Shown here: piece after piece, positions 1 through 63,830 of the stretch
Position numbering within the stretch: the stretch's first letter is position 1
Layout of the letters: each line of letters begins with the position of its first letter
Source: Halocaridina rubra
Lineage: Eukaryota; Arthropoda; Malacostraca; Decapoda; Atyidae
Assembly: GCA_037179515.1 (NCBI GenBank)
Contig: JAXCGZ010020805.1
Span: forward strand, 26,001 to 90,000
Length of the DNA stretch: 64,000 nucleotides
Direction of reading: 5' to 3'
The notes under the pieces: model-generated
What the model was told of the DNA's origin: nothing
The model's database searches: none
Seen by the model: only the letters and a program-made list of their open reading frames with translations
Made by a program: the position numbers and the translations under genes

Positions 1-51817
<51,817 letters not shown>

Positions 51818-51829
<12 letters not shown>

Positions 51830-51922
51830 TTGTGATTACCTAATTGTGTTTACGGGAAAGAGCCCAAAGCTCGTATCTTCCCGTCTCCTGATCGGTTCCA
51901 TTTTTAGACTTAGTGATACTTA
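51818..51922 (-). mobile_element. CR1 3' end overlapping the ABCC stop codon
   Basis: gtgattacctaattgtgatt followed by gtgtttacgggaaagagccc is the exact reverse of the CR1 3' tail, and homology continues to ttagtgatacttat. It is a 5'-truncated insertion of about 105 bp, antisense to the gene. Confidence 0.92.
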
Positions 51923-52379
51923 TTATAGACTTAGTGAGCAAGTAGGATGGCTACACCCTGTAACAAGAGAACTGTGGTAGCAGGATTTCACCATGCCATG
52001 CCATTCCTTTTTTCTTTGTTATTCTGCCCTTGCCTTTCTAGTTGTTTTTTTTACGAAACATATGGACTATTAAGACAACGTCGTCCGATATGCGATCTCG
52101 ATAGACTATCAAGAAAAACATGTGGTATGTAGAAAACTTTGAGGATATGTATTCCCTGATTTCATATAATGTTCACAACTATTCCCCTATTTTAAATCTG
52201 GCTGCCTATTAAGTAGATGATTTGTGAGTTTTCACCACATATGTCCCTCCCCTCCCTCACGTTGCAATTTGGCAACTCATTCCTTTTAGTAACCTAGATG
52301 TCCAGGAACCATACCAACCACTCGCTTAAACTTTAAAGATAGTAGTCAAGCAAATTGGTTCATGCAGACTGGAACGGAA

Positions 52380-52625
52380 ATACTTCAACCGGACATGGCC
52401 TCCTGCCACACGGTTAAAGTTGTGAAAGAATGGTTTAGGGAGAGTAGGAGTGAAGTTACAAACTGACCTGGTAACAGCTCGGGCATTTCTCCTATCGAGA
52501 ACTTGTGAGGAATCGTGATGAATAAACTATAGGAGCAGGACACCTCAACAATAGAAAAACTTAAGGATACTGTGACGAAGACTTGGGCTGCCATTCCCCC
52601 ATCCACTGGAAGAAGAAAAAAAAAA
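52380..52625 (+). pseudogene. Tc1/mariner-like transposase C-terminal relic
   Basis: One frame with stops reads VVKEWFRESRSEVTN, then PGNSSGISPIENL, then DTSTIEKLKDTVTKTW. The PIENL block holds the last acidic catalytic residue of Tc1-type transposases. Confidence 0.7.
52521..52526 (+). terminator. Candidate polyadenylation signal
   Basis: This is the first AATAAA I see downstream of the ABCC stop, about 690 bp away and inside the Tc1 relic. Use is not shown. Confidence 0.3.
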
Positions 52626-52781
52626 AAGCTTGTTAATAATCTTTTTGTGTGCCTGATAATTATGATTAAGAAATAAGGACATACTATCTATAAATAGGTA
52701 ATATAATGATAAACTCCAGTTAAAAGTAACCAATTGCTCTGTTCTGGAAACCATATCTTACTCACTTTTTCTTACAGACTA

Positions 52782-53135
<354 letters not shown>

Positions 53136-53139
53136 CATG

Positions 53140-53654
53140 CATTTACTCTCTTTCTAATTCATAGTCTCATGGAGATACTATTTTACAATTATCCTCATTT
53201 ATTTTGGTGTTCTCCATTTTGGGTTAGTCGAACTCGGAGTCTACTGGGCATGTGGTCAGGCAGCCAGCTTTTATTATACCTCGCACAGATTCTACCTTCG
53301 CCAGATCCACTTCAGGAGGATAAGAAAAAGAGGAAAATGACATTGTTGTGTGTGTGTGGTACTTATTAACCCCTGTCGAAACAGCAGGCTCAGTGAATGC
53401 TAATATTAGATGTGTAGAGTTAGTGGTAGAATGGTATCTTCACTAGTACGCGAGTGGATACTGATAAAGCAGCACCTCTGGGAGATAAAAACTGAAAAAA
53501 TAAATACATATGTATGCAATTAGATAATTAAGTAAATTAGGTCAATAAATATATAGATAAATAATCAAATAAGTAAATAAATATGTAATAAGTAAGTAAA
53601 TATATTGATAAACAAATTAATACATAATTAAATAAGTATTCTGGCAGTGTAAGC
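53140..53654. other. Intergenic, nothing recognised
   Basis: It contains short frames and a run of aataaataaata-like words near 53500-53640. No coding support. Confidence 0.5.
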
Positions 53655-54605
53655 TATCTACATAATTGTGCTTACGGGAAAGAGCCCAATGCTCGTAACT
53701 CTCCATTGTTTTAATTTTACACACATTAACATTTATCATACATATCCTCAAAGATGTAAATGTATTTAGCATTAGCTGTTTCCTCGCTTAGCGAATTCCA
53801 ATGATTTACTGTTCTTATACAACAAAATGTAATTTCTTCCATACTGCTTTGAAATTTTCCTACGAAACATCAAACTATGAACTCTGGTTCTAGAATTATC
53901 CATATCAATATCTTGTTCCCCGTTCACTCTCCCAAAACCTGAAGGAGTTGAAAAACCATTTCCATACCCCTCTCTTCCTTCTAGCTCCGGGTGATGGTAA
54001 GCCTAACTCCTTCAGCCTCTCCTTATAACTGAGTTTACAATGACATATTATGTCCTTGGAATTATTTAATTCATATATATGCCTTTTCAAGTGCATATTC
54101 CAAAGGGGTTCTGTATATGCAAGATTAGGCCTCAGATAAGCCGTGTTAATATATCTGAACATTTTCTTGTCCATATGCCTGAAGGCCACTCATTCGGCTG
54201 CTAAGAAAGCATATTCTGTCTTTACTGTATCGTTTATATGCATTTCCAGAAGACAAATTTGCTAATACATTTGCCCCTAGATCTCTTTCGGTTACATATT
54301 CTTAAAGTATCTCTCTTTACCACTGAACACCTAATCATGGGGTTTATTGCACACTTGTGCATTCTAATTGCATTACGTGCTGAAGTATTGAATGTCATTG
54401 GTCAAGTGTCTCATCAGTAATGCAGGCTATTTATGTCTTCCTGAAGTTCTGTAACCCTATTTTTGTCTTTTACTGTCTTCACAATATTTGCATCATCTGC
54501 AAACATATTTAGAAATTAATTTACCGACTCCAGTAGGTCATTTAAATGTTTATGGATCAGAAGTAGCCCTAAAACTTACTCCTGCAGAATCCCACTGCTA
54601 ACCTC
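53655..54605 (-). pseudogene. Older CR1-like LINE, 3' part
   Basis: The 3' tail (aattgtgcttacgggaaagag) is on the minus strand. Frame 53905-54189 reads AFRHMDKKMFRYI and LSYKERLKELGLPS. It is much more diverged than the other CR1 copies. It continues at 55195 after an insertion. Confidence 0.8.
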
Positions 54606-55190
54606 TGGGTGGCTGCGGGCAGAAAATAAGGTCGCTTATGCTATTTATGTTTTTGTATTCAAAATTTTGGACCATCATTATCCTAGCTGGCTATTTTATT
54701 TAAAAACAGTCAGGGATATAAGGGGAACCAACACAAGACAGAGCAGTGAGCTCTTTATTCACAGAACAAACACAGAAGCAGGTTCAAAGATGATCACTAT
54801 CAAAGGGCCAACACTCTGGAATAATATTCCAGAGCATCTTCAAAATGCATCCTCCTTCACAGCTTTCAAAGGCAAACTATATAGTTTTCTTTTGGACAAA
54901 TAGTTGCTGCTCATTAAGAACTAATTATTCTCATTGTAAGGAAGCAAATATGGAAATGATGCCGATAATAACGATCCTGTATCTAGTGGCATACTTACTA
55001 CTCTATTATTAACATTATTGTTAAAATTTTTATTACAGCATTATTATTTTCTATGAAAGCTACATTTAATTTAACTATATGTCTAACCCTCTTATTTATT
55101 AGTTTAATTACATGTCTACTTATAAGTTACTATTAATGTTGAATAACCATTGTACAAAATGGAAATAAATATTTTTGTTTTTGTTTGTTT
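54606..55190 (+). pseudogene. LINE 3' fragment inserted in the older CR1
   Basis: Frame 54667-54903 reads GPTLWNNIPEHLQNASSFTAF and ends KLYSFLLDK, the usual end of CR1/L2-type ORF2. The 3' end is tttttgtttttgtttgtttg. Confidence 0.78.
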
Positions 55191-55194
55191 GTTT

Positions 55195-55470
55195 GCATGA
55201 CTTACTCTGACAGTCTGCTCCCTTCTTTTTAAATAAGGTTTTATATAGTCCAGGACAGTTCCACCTATATTCGACATTACTTGCAGTTTTTTAATGAGTC
55301 TCCCATGTGAGACTGCATCAAATGCCTCCTGAAAATATAACAATATGCAATCTACCAAGCCTTCTCTTTCTTGTAAGCTTAGGTTTACCTTATCATAAAA
55401 TACTAGTAAGCTTGTTAGAGTAGATCTGACTTCTCTGGAGCCTTGTGCTCTTACTGACATCCTCTTGTAT
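55195..55470 (-). pseudogene. Older CR1-like LINE, RT core part
   Basis: Frame 55116-55460 reads QEREGLVDCILLYFQEAFD and GRLIKKLQVMSNIGGTVLDY, aligning with DFQKAFDTVPH of the young CR1 copies. Confidence 0.8.
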
Positions 55471-55682
55471 ATAAAAATATCTACATTAAAATAAATATTT
55501 TTACTGAATACAGCAGATGGTTGTATATTTTTTTTATTAATAGTATTTGCATGCTAACCACTCTCCATTTATTTTATAAAAAAAAAACAGCTACTAAAAT
55601 ACATTTTTTTTAAAGTCTACTTATAATATATTTTTTTCCTTATCATATATGTTAGATTTCTGCCTAAGTGATGAGAGAGAGT

Positions 55683-57000
55683 CAAAGTCAAAGTCAAAGT
55701 CAAAAACTTTATTCCATCAAAAATGGCTATTACATGATAATTAATCTAATTACAAATTACAATGTAAAATGTCAAAATAAAACAAATGAAATTTGCAAAG
55801 CACAAAATCAAAATATTTACACATTAAAATAAGCATACGTACACTTCGTCTACCCAATGGGAGGATAATAATGAGACTAAAATCACTTATTAAGTAGGTG
55901 ATTTAAAAGATGAGATTTAAATGAGGGTAATGTTTGGCAGCTTCTTAAGTTTGCGGGTAAAGAGTTCCAAAGTCTCGGGCCCATTACATTTAAGGCTTTT
56001 GCCCCAATATCAGTGGAAGTTCTGGGCACGTAAAAAGAATTCTGATATCTGGTGTTGACGTTATTGGTACGCACTTGATTAACTGTTGGCAATGAGAAGA
56101 GCCATTCCGGTAATATTCCATGATTTATTTTAAAAACTAAAAGACAGATATTATATATGAACTTCATGTCCATCCTTAGCCAACCCAATCTCTCAAAGAG
56201 GGGAGTCACGTGATTATATTTATGCACCCCCCCTATGGCAACTCTTGCAGCAAAATTTTGGAGCCTTTTCACTCGTAACATCTGGGTCTTAGTCGTGGAA
56301 CCCCAAACACTCAGACAGTAGTTGAGAATACTTAAAATCAATGTTTGTACTACAATTACCCTACAATCAGGCTCGAATCTTTCATAGACTCTGTTCAAGT
56401 AAATAAGGGTCCCGTTCACTTTTTTATGTAGTTCATCGATATGAAAATTAAATGTCATGGTACTGTCCATAATAACTCCTAGATTTTTAACCTTATTAGA
56501 TGGGAAGAGTGAAACATTGTTGAAATTTATACTGATGTTCTCAGGAATGCGGGACAGGTATTGATTTGATCCAAAAATAACGAATTTAGTTTTATTTTTG
56601 TTCAGTAAAAGACCATTACTGTTAAAATAACTTTTGGCACAGTTTAATATATCTTCAGCCCTTTTTAAGATTTCAGGAATTCTATCAATGTCACCAGTAA
56701 GCATAATCTGGGTGTCATCAGCATACATAACAAGTAGGCAATCTCTTATAAATTGAGGTAAATCATTAACATATATTAGGGAAAGCAGAGGACCCAAAAT
56801 TGAACCCTGAGGAACGCCAAAACTGATATCTAAAGAAGAAGAGAGAGTCAAGCCCATTCGAACTGATTGAATTCGATCTTTCAGATAATTTTCGAACCAA
56901 AATGAGTCAACATGAACTTTGGAAAGTTTTCTCATTAGAATTTGATTGTGTACACTGTCAAATGCTTTAGACAAATCTAACAATAATAAAAGTGATATTT
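55683..57000 (-). mobile_element. LINE with intact 366-codon RT ORF and hexamer tail
   Basis: ORF 55883-56983 starts inside RT (LDLSKAFDSVHNQILMRKL), has FGVPQGSILGPLLSLIYVND and YADDTQIM, and ends RLWNSLPANLRSC and SHLLNHLLNK. The 3' end is a (TTTGAC)n run at 55683-55706 on the minus strand. The 5' truncation meets a (GA)n tract. It is a different family from the CR1 array. Confidence 0.9.
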
Positions 57001-57027
57001 TCTTATTTTCAATATTACTATAAATAT

Positions 57028-57432
<405 letters not shown>

Positions 57433-58619
57433 CTGACCGTTCTATAACTGTAGTTGTTGATGGCGCGACATCTAGCCCTTTCTCTGTTTCCAGTGGTGTT
57501 CCACAGGGCTCTGTTCTTTCACCTACTCTATTCCTTCTCTTCATCAATGATCTTCTACAATCCCCATCTTCCTCTCTACTTCATGCCTTTGCCGATGATT
57601 CTACCCTTCACTTTTCCTCTGCCTTTTCTTCACAACCTTCATCTGTTACTCATAATCAATCTCGTATCACTCTTTCTTCTACTCTTAACTCCGATTTGCA
57701 GAGAGTATCTGAATGGGGCACTCAAAATTTAGTTAAATTCAATGCCTCCAAGACACAGTTTCTGGCTATCTCTTTATCTTCTTCTCCTCCTGATAACCCT
57801 ATTGTCTTCGAAACTAATAAAATTATCCTCTTAACTCTATCAATATATTAGGAATCCATATAGCCTCTAACTTGTCTTGGAGGAATCACATAATCCAAAT
57901 TTCTAAATCTTCATCCAAAAAATTGGGGGTTTTGTTTTGTTTTCGTTATTACTTTTCCTCATTGCAGTTACTTAAAATTTACAAAGGTCTTATCCGCCCC
58001 TGCTTAGAATACTGCTCACACATCTGGGGTGCTTCTTCCTTTACTTATCTTCTTGATAGGGTTGAATCTAAGGCAGTCAGACTCATTAATGATCCTTCTC
58101 TTACTTCTAACCTGGATTCTCTCTCTCTTCGCCGTAAGGTATCTTCCCTTTCGCTTTTCTATCGCTACTACTTCCATCGCTGCTCTGATGAGTTGGCGAG
58201 TTGCATTCCTCCTCCACTGCCGAGGCCGCGTAACACTCGCCAAGTGGCCTCATCTCACAGGTACTGTGTGGAGATTTGCAGCTCGCGGATTGGTCGGTGC
58301 AGCGACTGCTTCTTCCCATCTACCTCCAGACTCTGGAACTCTCTTCCTCCTTCTGTCTTTCCTAATTCTTATGACCTTTCATCCTTCAAAAAGCAGATCT
58401 ATCGTCATCTCAGAGCCTAGTCCTCCATATCTCTGGGTCCTCTTTACTTTGACTGTTTTTTTTCTGTCTGTCGTTTTCCTTTGTGTGACATTACCTCATC
58501 TCTGCCTTGCCCTTAACCTTTTTCTTTTCCTTCGTCTTGGTATTTTCTCGTGCCTGGGCCTTTGTTGATGAGGGCAGTTTCTGCCTGTCCCGGTGTCACA
58601 CTCTTAAAAAAAAAAAAAA
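57433..58619 (+). mobile_element. LINE, 5'-truncated, with poly-A tail
   Basis: Frames read SSGVPQGSVLSPTLFLLFIND and AFADD, then 57872-58420 (MSWRNHIIQISKSSSKKLG, LEYCSHIWGASS, RLWNSLPPSVFPN). It ends in about 14 A at 58606-58619. The 3' half is well preserved; the upstream frame is broken near 57830. Confidence 0.9.
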
Positions 58620-58686
58620 GTACACACTCATCCTAGTTTGTGCAGGATATCTGCTCTACGGTACGGTATAAAGAGAGAGAGAGAGA

Positions 58687-58755
<69 letters not shown>
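58620..58755 (+). repeat. Right part of the split duplicated unit, with (GA)n
   Basis: gtacacactcatcctag and gcaggatatctgctctacgg repeat 57210-57255 after the LINE. A GA tract follows. Confidence 0.88.
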
Positions 58756-58760
<5 letters not shown>

Positions 58761-59890
58761 TTTATTTTATTAATTTATTGCGCCAAGGCGTCAGACATTA
58801 CATGAATTTATACAAATAACGCTTCAAATGGATACAAAACCAAGAATAGAACATAGTTTACAGGAAGGTGTACACATTGATAAAACATTGCTGCATATTA
58901 ACACACAACTCATAGTATGGCAGCACATAGTACATTATATACAAAAGTAAAGCTCAGAGAAACAGAATACACAAACAGAATTATACAGCAACATACAGAA
59001 AATATATGTATAATTCAATATAATTAATGGCCACCAAAGTGAGGATAACGAGCAAGAATAACATCAAGGTTGTCATCATTAAGTAAAAATGAGCAGATCT
59101 GTATTAAGTTCTGACCTCGTGGTAAAACATCTCTCACTGTGGGGCACTGAAGACAATAGTGGTCAAGAGTGTTAGCATTAGGACGGTCACATAATTTACA
59201 GGAGGTGTACTGTGGCATATCTAGAGTCTGGGAGACCTGCCATAAAGGCCGATACCCCATTCTGAGCCGAGCACTAACTACATTGTTTTTCCGCACCATT
59301 AAGCCGCATCTGCGATACTTGTAGCGACTGTGAAGAAAGTGATCATGGTGCTGTATGAACACACTGTTGGCCCTCTCCGTGTCCCTGCGCCGGACCGTAA
59401 TGGCAAACCCAGCTGAGTAGATGATGTTACGTAGGCATCGGAGGGAGGGCTCAGCGTCCACAGCATGCCCATCCAGCACAGAGGCCGCCTTGGCAAGACG
59501 ATCCGCTGTGTCGTTGCCAGTCAGCCCAATGTGAGAGGGCGTCCATACAAACGACACAACAAGAGAAGCATCCTGAGCGGCCGCGAGGCAACATAGTATA
59601 TCTCCCACAGCACGGCCACAGATGGGTCTTGGCGAGGATAGGGCTTGTAGGGCCGATTGGGAGTCACAAATTATTACCCCATTCACTCGTTGTCGAACAA
59701 GGAGAGTCACGGCATCCAAGATGGCATTCAGTTCACAGTAGGTGGAGCTCGACGAGGTGGGTAGTCTACGGCCAATCCATGAATCAGCCGGCTCAGGCGG
59801 CTCCATGGTAGGGGAAAACACAGCACATGCTGCCCTCCCATCTGCTTGCACAGAACCATCAACATAGACTTGGTGTGCTGCAGGGACAGA
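58756..59890 (-). mobile_element. LINE C-terminal fragment with RNase H domain
   Basis: Within the ORF 59024-60022 the minus strand reads VYVDGSV, TYCELNAILDAV, IICDSQSALQAL and SFVWTPSHIGLTGNDTADRL, the ordered RNase H motifs of I/R1-type LINEs. Then comes CKLCDRPNANTLDHYCLQC, a Cys/His finger. The first about 45 residues of the ORF are a translated (GA)n tract and not part of the domain. Confidence 0.88.
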
Positions 59891-59894
59891 CGTG

Positions 59895-59895
<1 letters not shown>

Positions 59896-59985
<90 letters not shown>
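59896..59985. repeat. (GA)n microsatellite
   Basis: It marks the 5' truncation point of the RNase H LINE. Confidence 0.95.
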
Positions 59986-59986
<1 letters not shown>

Positions 59987-59989
59987 AAA

Positions 59990-60415
59990 TATTAAGATAA
60001 TATGACACATACATATATCCACATTGAGTCACAAATAAATACATACACCAAAAGAATTATAAGATACATAAGATACATACGGTAAAAATCACTGTACCAA
60101 GACATGAGCCAGACATGTTTGTTATGCTATAAATATGTTATGTAATGTAATTATATAACATAATGTTAATTATTATTGGAAGGGTAAAATACTAATACCC
60201 AAGCTGTGCCCATGTGAGGAGTCTTTTGATTATGTCATGGTACACCTTGGGGGAGGATTTATGACCATAAAATAATCAAGGATATACCTGCCAAGTTATA
60301 GAAAGAACTCTGTATTCTAATGACAACCATGCCGTGGAATGGCTGGGGGGGGGGATTTGTCATACCGTCACTGATTTTCCGAACCATCCTATCCCATTTT
60401 ATCAGTGTATATGAC
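59990..60415. other. Nothing recognised
   Basis: AT-rich with a poly-G run near 60345. No supported coding sequence. Confidence 0.5.
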
Positions 60416-60419
60416 ATGG

Positions 60420-60760
60420 TAAGGTCTAGGACCTCAATGCTAAAGTACTGAAGAAGGTCTGCAAGGATGTAACAGTTGAGATAAGTCCTTCAGTCACTTA
60501 CAGGAAATATAAAGTCTCACAAGATAATTAAAAAGGCTGACGAGGCATGACTTGGCATAAATGCCAGTGGATTCTGGAATAGATTTCGACTCACCACAAG
60601 ACATTTCCATCAAACACTTGAAACTGTCCGAAAAAAAAGCAAAAATATGACAGTACTCCGAGCTCGTTACCAGCATTAAAGTATAAGCATTCACTCCTTT
60701 ACAGTTTACGACAATAGGAGGATTAGATCCCAAGCCAGAATCCCTCTGGAAATATGATCT
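60420..60760 (+). pseudogene. Degenerate transposon-associated ORF fragment
   Basis: Broken plus-strand frames read LNAKVLKKVCKDVTVE, then GINASGFWNRF, then FTPLQFTTIGGLDPKPESL. This order resembles a protein region often found repeated with retroelements in invertebrate genomes; I cannot name the family firmly. Confidence 0.4.
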
Positions 60761-60939
60761 TGAGATTGATGAGAATGTAAATTTTGGTCATCTTCTAGCA
60801 GTGATCCACGTCCGACAATTAAATGTGGATTACTGCGCCAACTACTTGATCAACACTTCCCTCTATTCCTCCTCCTTCCCTTTCTACGAGTTACCGGTAA
60901 GTACTTTTGTTTAGGTCTGTTGCCGTAAAGTGCACTAAT

Positions 60940-60998
<59 letters not shown>

Positions 60999-61059
60999 CC
61001 ACCTGCAGGCCAAAAAGGGAAGGTCCGGTCACCCTCAAGGGGGAATATCAGTGGAAAAG

Positions 61060-61131
<72 letters not shown>
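60940..61131. repeat. Two (GA)n tracts
   Basis: GA tracts at 60942-60995 and 61057-61131 separated by about 60 bp. Confidence 0.95.
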
Positions 61132-61134
<3 letters not shown>

Positions 61135-61294
61135 ACTTTAAGTTTGAAGTAAATTATAGATTATTTGAGGCAACTCAAGGGCGATTCCATACACTAATTC
61201 AGGCCCAAAGTTTGTACTAAAAATACAATGTAAATAATCTAATGTCATGATGAATCATCCGTTTTCCAATAATGTTTCTCATGTCGTTTTCTGT

Positions 61295-61440
61295 TGGGAT
61301 GTTTATTTATCTAATTGTGTTCACTGGAAAGAGCGCTATGCTCGTAACTCCCCGTCTCTAGGTGTGTATTTACCTAAATGTTAAACACACACTGGAAGAC
61401 GGGGAGTTACGAGCACAGAGCTCTTTCTGTGTATATATGT
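61295..61440. repeat. Inverted pair of CR1-like 3' ends
   Basis: gaaagagcgctatgctcgta on the left and tacgagcacagagctctttc on the right form arms of about 31 bp around a 37-bp spacer. Both arms match the CR1 3' region (cgggaaagagcccaaagctc). Confidence 0.82.
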
Positions 61441-62500
61441 GCGTATGTACTTATTATATACTGGTCTTGCCCTGCGAAACACCTATATAATATTAAAAAT
61501 GTTACCCTTAGTAAATGACTAACGAAATAAATATGTAAAGGCATACATATAAAAAAGAAAATTAGCAAGTGAATAATTTCACTATAGATATCGCTTCTCG
61601 TTTGCACAAACAAGAGAATATGCAAATAGGTACCAATTCGTCCCCCTTCCACTACCTTGGTAACTGTAATTGTGAAACCAAATGATTTGTTATCTCAAAC
61701 ACCCCCAAACGCAAATTAGAAGATGGGACGAAAAATACTGAAAAGGACAAAAAAAATATATATATCCGTGGTTGCACGAGGAATTTTCAATAGTGAGGAG
61801 CCAACTACGGAAGGAGGATGGCTCTTCAGTTTGCCTCCTTAAAGTGAACATTTCAGTATTATTCGTAAAATGTCAATTTTTACTGTATATTTCTTTGTGT
61901 TGTGAGTGATATTTCATGAAAATGCAACTTTCCGTATTAATAGTAACTACTGGTTAATTATATAAGAAATATGATCCTTAAATGATTGATGAAAATATTA
62001 AAAAAGTGATCGCTAAAATCTGGGACAGAAATGCTACGCCGGAGCTTTCATTTATAGCTACGGTGCAAACATTTCTTTCTGGTGACAATTTTTTAGCTTC
62101 AAACGTTTGCTTCGCTAAACAATGAATGCTAGTTTCTTTCTGGCAATTTAAGAAGTCGTAATACATTTATTCGACGTTTCAGATGGATAAGATTGGTACT
62201 GATAAATGTTGAAAAGTTACGCAAATTTTGCGACCATGGAAGAGGTGAAATACCTTTATATATTGTTCTGGTTTTACCGTTGTTTTTTCTGGTGTTTTTG
62301 AACGAGTCATTCATCCAGTGAAGAACCACCTGATGCATTATTAGATGGCGAAGTAAATAAACACCGAAAATGAACAATTCATTGTTTAAACCTGTTGAGA
62401 AAGAATACTCGTGTTGTAAGGTTATGTAAATCTGTGCCTGAGGGAGGGAAACAGGTCTGCCTTTTTAATTTACCTCGTAATTATTGTATTATTTACCTGA
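61441..62500. other. Nothing recognised
   Basis: About 1 kb without a recognised gene or element. Confidence 0.5.
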
Positions 62501-62507
62501 TTTTCCC

Positions 62508-62690
62508 TAATCATGTCACGGGAAAGAGCCCTTTGCTCGTAATTCCCCGTCTCTTAGTCAGTTCCTTGTTTAATTCGCCAACACTTACCAAATTCTTTCT
62601 TTAAAACTGTGAATGCATTTAGCATTTACAATTTCTTCTCAGTGGATCTTGAGTTATATATTATTCTATTCAAGTTGATTAATGACTTTG
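62508..62690 (-). pseudogene. CR1-like 3' fragment
   Basis: catgtcacgggaaagagccc followed by tgctcgtaattccccgtctc is the reverse of the older CR1 3' end. It fades after about 180 bp. Confidence 0.75.
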
Positions 62691-62774
62691 TGAGTGTTTT
62701 ATTTGTATGGCAGTTCAGTGTTTTATTGTAGCTTATGTGTATGTGTGTATATATACAGACATGGTATGTATACC

Positions 62775-62906
<132 letters not shown>

Positions 62907-62931
62907 CACTGAACTGTTAACATACAGTCTA

Positions 62932-62964
62932 AAATGGAAGGAAAAGCCCATTAAATAAAACAAC

Positions 62965-63049
<85 letters not shown>

Positions 63050-63211
63050 ACTTATTAATTTCGTGACCCAAGCTGGTCACCCTCTCAAAGTACAATGGCA
63101 AGAGATACAACTTGCCATTGTACTTTGAGAAGGTGACCAGCTTAGGTCACGAAATTAATAAGTACTTTATATATATATATTTTCGTTGTTTTATTTAATG
63201 GGCTTTTCCTT

Positions 63212-63214
<3 letters not shown>
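62932..63214. repeat. Fold-back element with TA tracts in the arms
   Basis: The left arm runs ggaaggaaaagcccattaaa, TA tract, aaagtacttattaatttcgt, then ggtcaccctctcaaagtaca. The right arm is its reverse complement with a much shorter TA tract. The loop is about 12 bp near 63109. Confidence 0.92.

Positions 63215-63296
<82 letters not shown>
63214..63296. repeat. (TA)n microsatellite
   Basis: It borders the fold-back element. Confidence 0.95.
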
Positions 63297-63300
<4 letters not shown>

Positions 63301-63590
63301 ATGCACGTATATTCGTATATATTTCACTATTTATAGTAGTGTAGAAGACGGAGAGATGCCTTAGTCGCGAAAAGGTGTGAACTTTTACTTTATCGTCTCT
63401 CTGCGATTACGCCTATTACATCTCCTGCACGAATAAAGAACCGTTGTATATAACAGCGTTCTAAGACTATAGTTAGGCCCCAGCCCCAGTGACCCCTACA
63501 AACAATGAGAGTTTTGTGAGATATTTTCTCTGCGATTTTTAAATAGTTGTTCTTGTGATATGCTCCGAGACACTCATGTCTACAACGTGT
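63297..63590. other. Unassigned, possibly part of an LTR
   Basis: It has aataaag at 63431 followed by ttgtatataacagcgttcta and a C-rich stretch near 63476. This could be the end of an LTR, but no partner LTR or ORF is in the window. The 137-codon minus-strand frame over it shows no recognised domain. Confidence 0.25.
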
Positions 63591-63597
63591 GTTTGAC

Positions 63598-63830
63598 ACG
63601 TGTGAAGTTGATCGTAGTTGAGATTTATAATATACATTTGCTACCGTGATCCTTGACTGTGCATGTACGGTTAATAATGAGCAATTAAGGTTGTCCCTGT
63701 GTAGCCTTACAGGTAATTCTATGCATTTGACCGTGAAGTCGGTCGTAGTTGAGTTTCTAGTGAAAGACACAATAGCTACCTTGGCTTTTGACGGACGGTG
63801 CATATAAGATTAATAACAAGTAATTCGTGT
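63598..63830 (+). repeat. Diverged tandem duplication, about 134-bp period
   Basis: gtgaag..gtcgtagttgag, gctacc, ttgac and ggttaataatgagcaatt at 63601-63687 recur in order at 63735-63825. Confidence 0.65.

Noticed and set aside
60494..60733. Minus-strand 79-codon frame
   Set aside because: It is antisense to the more recognisable broken frame on the plus strand, and has no domain of its own.
63390..63803. 137-codon minus-strand ORF as a host gene
   Set aside because: It crosses two diverged tandem units, has no recognised domain, and shows no splice or neighbour support.
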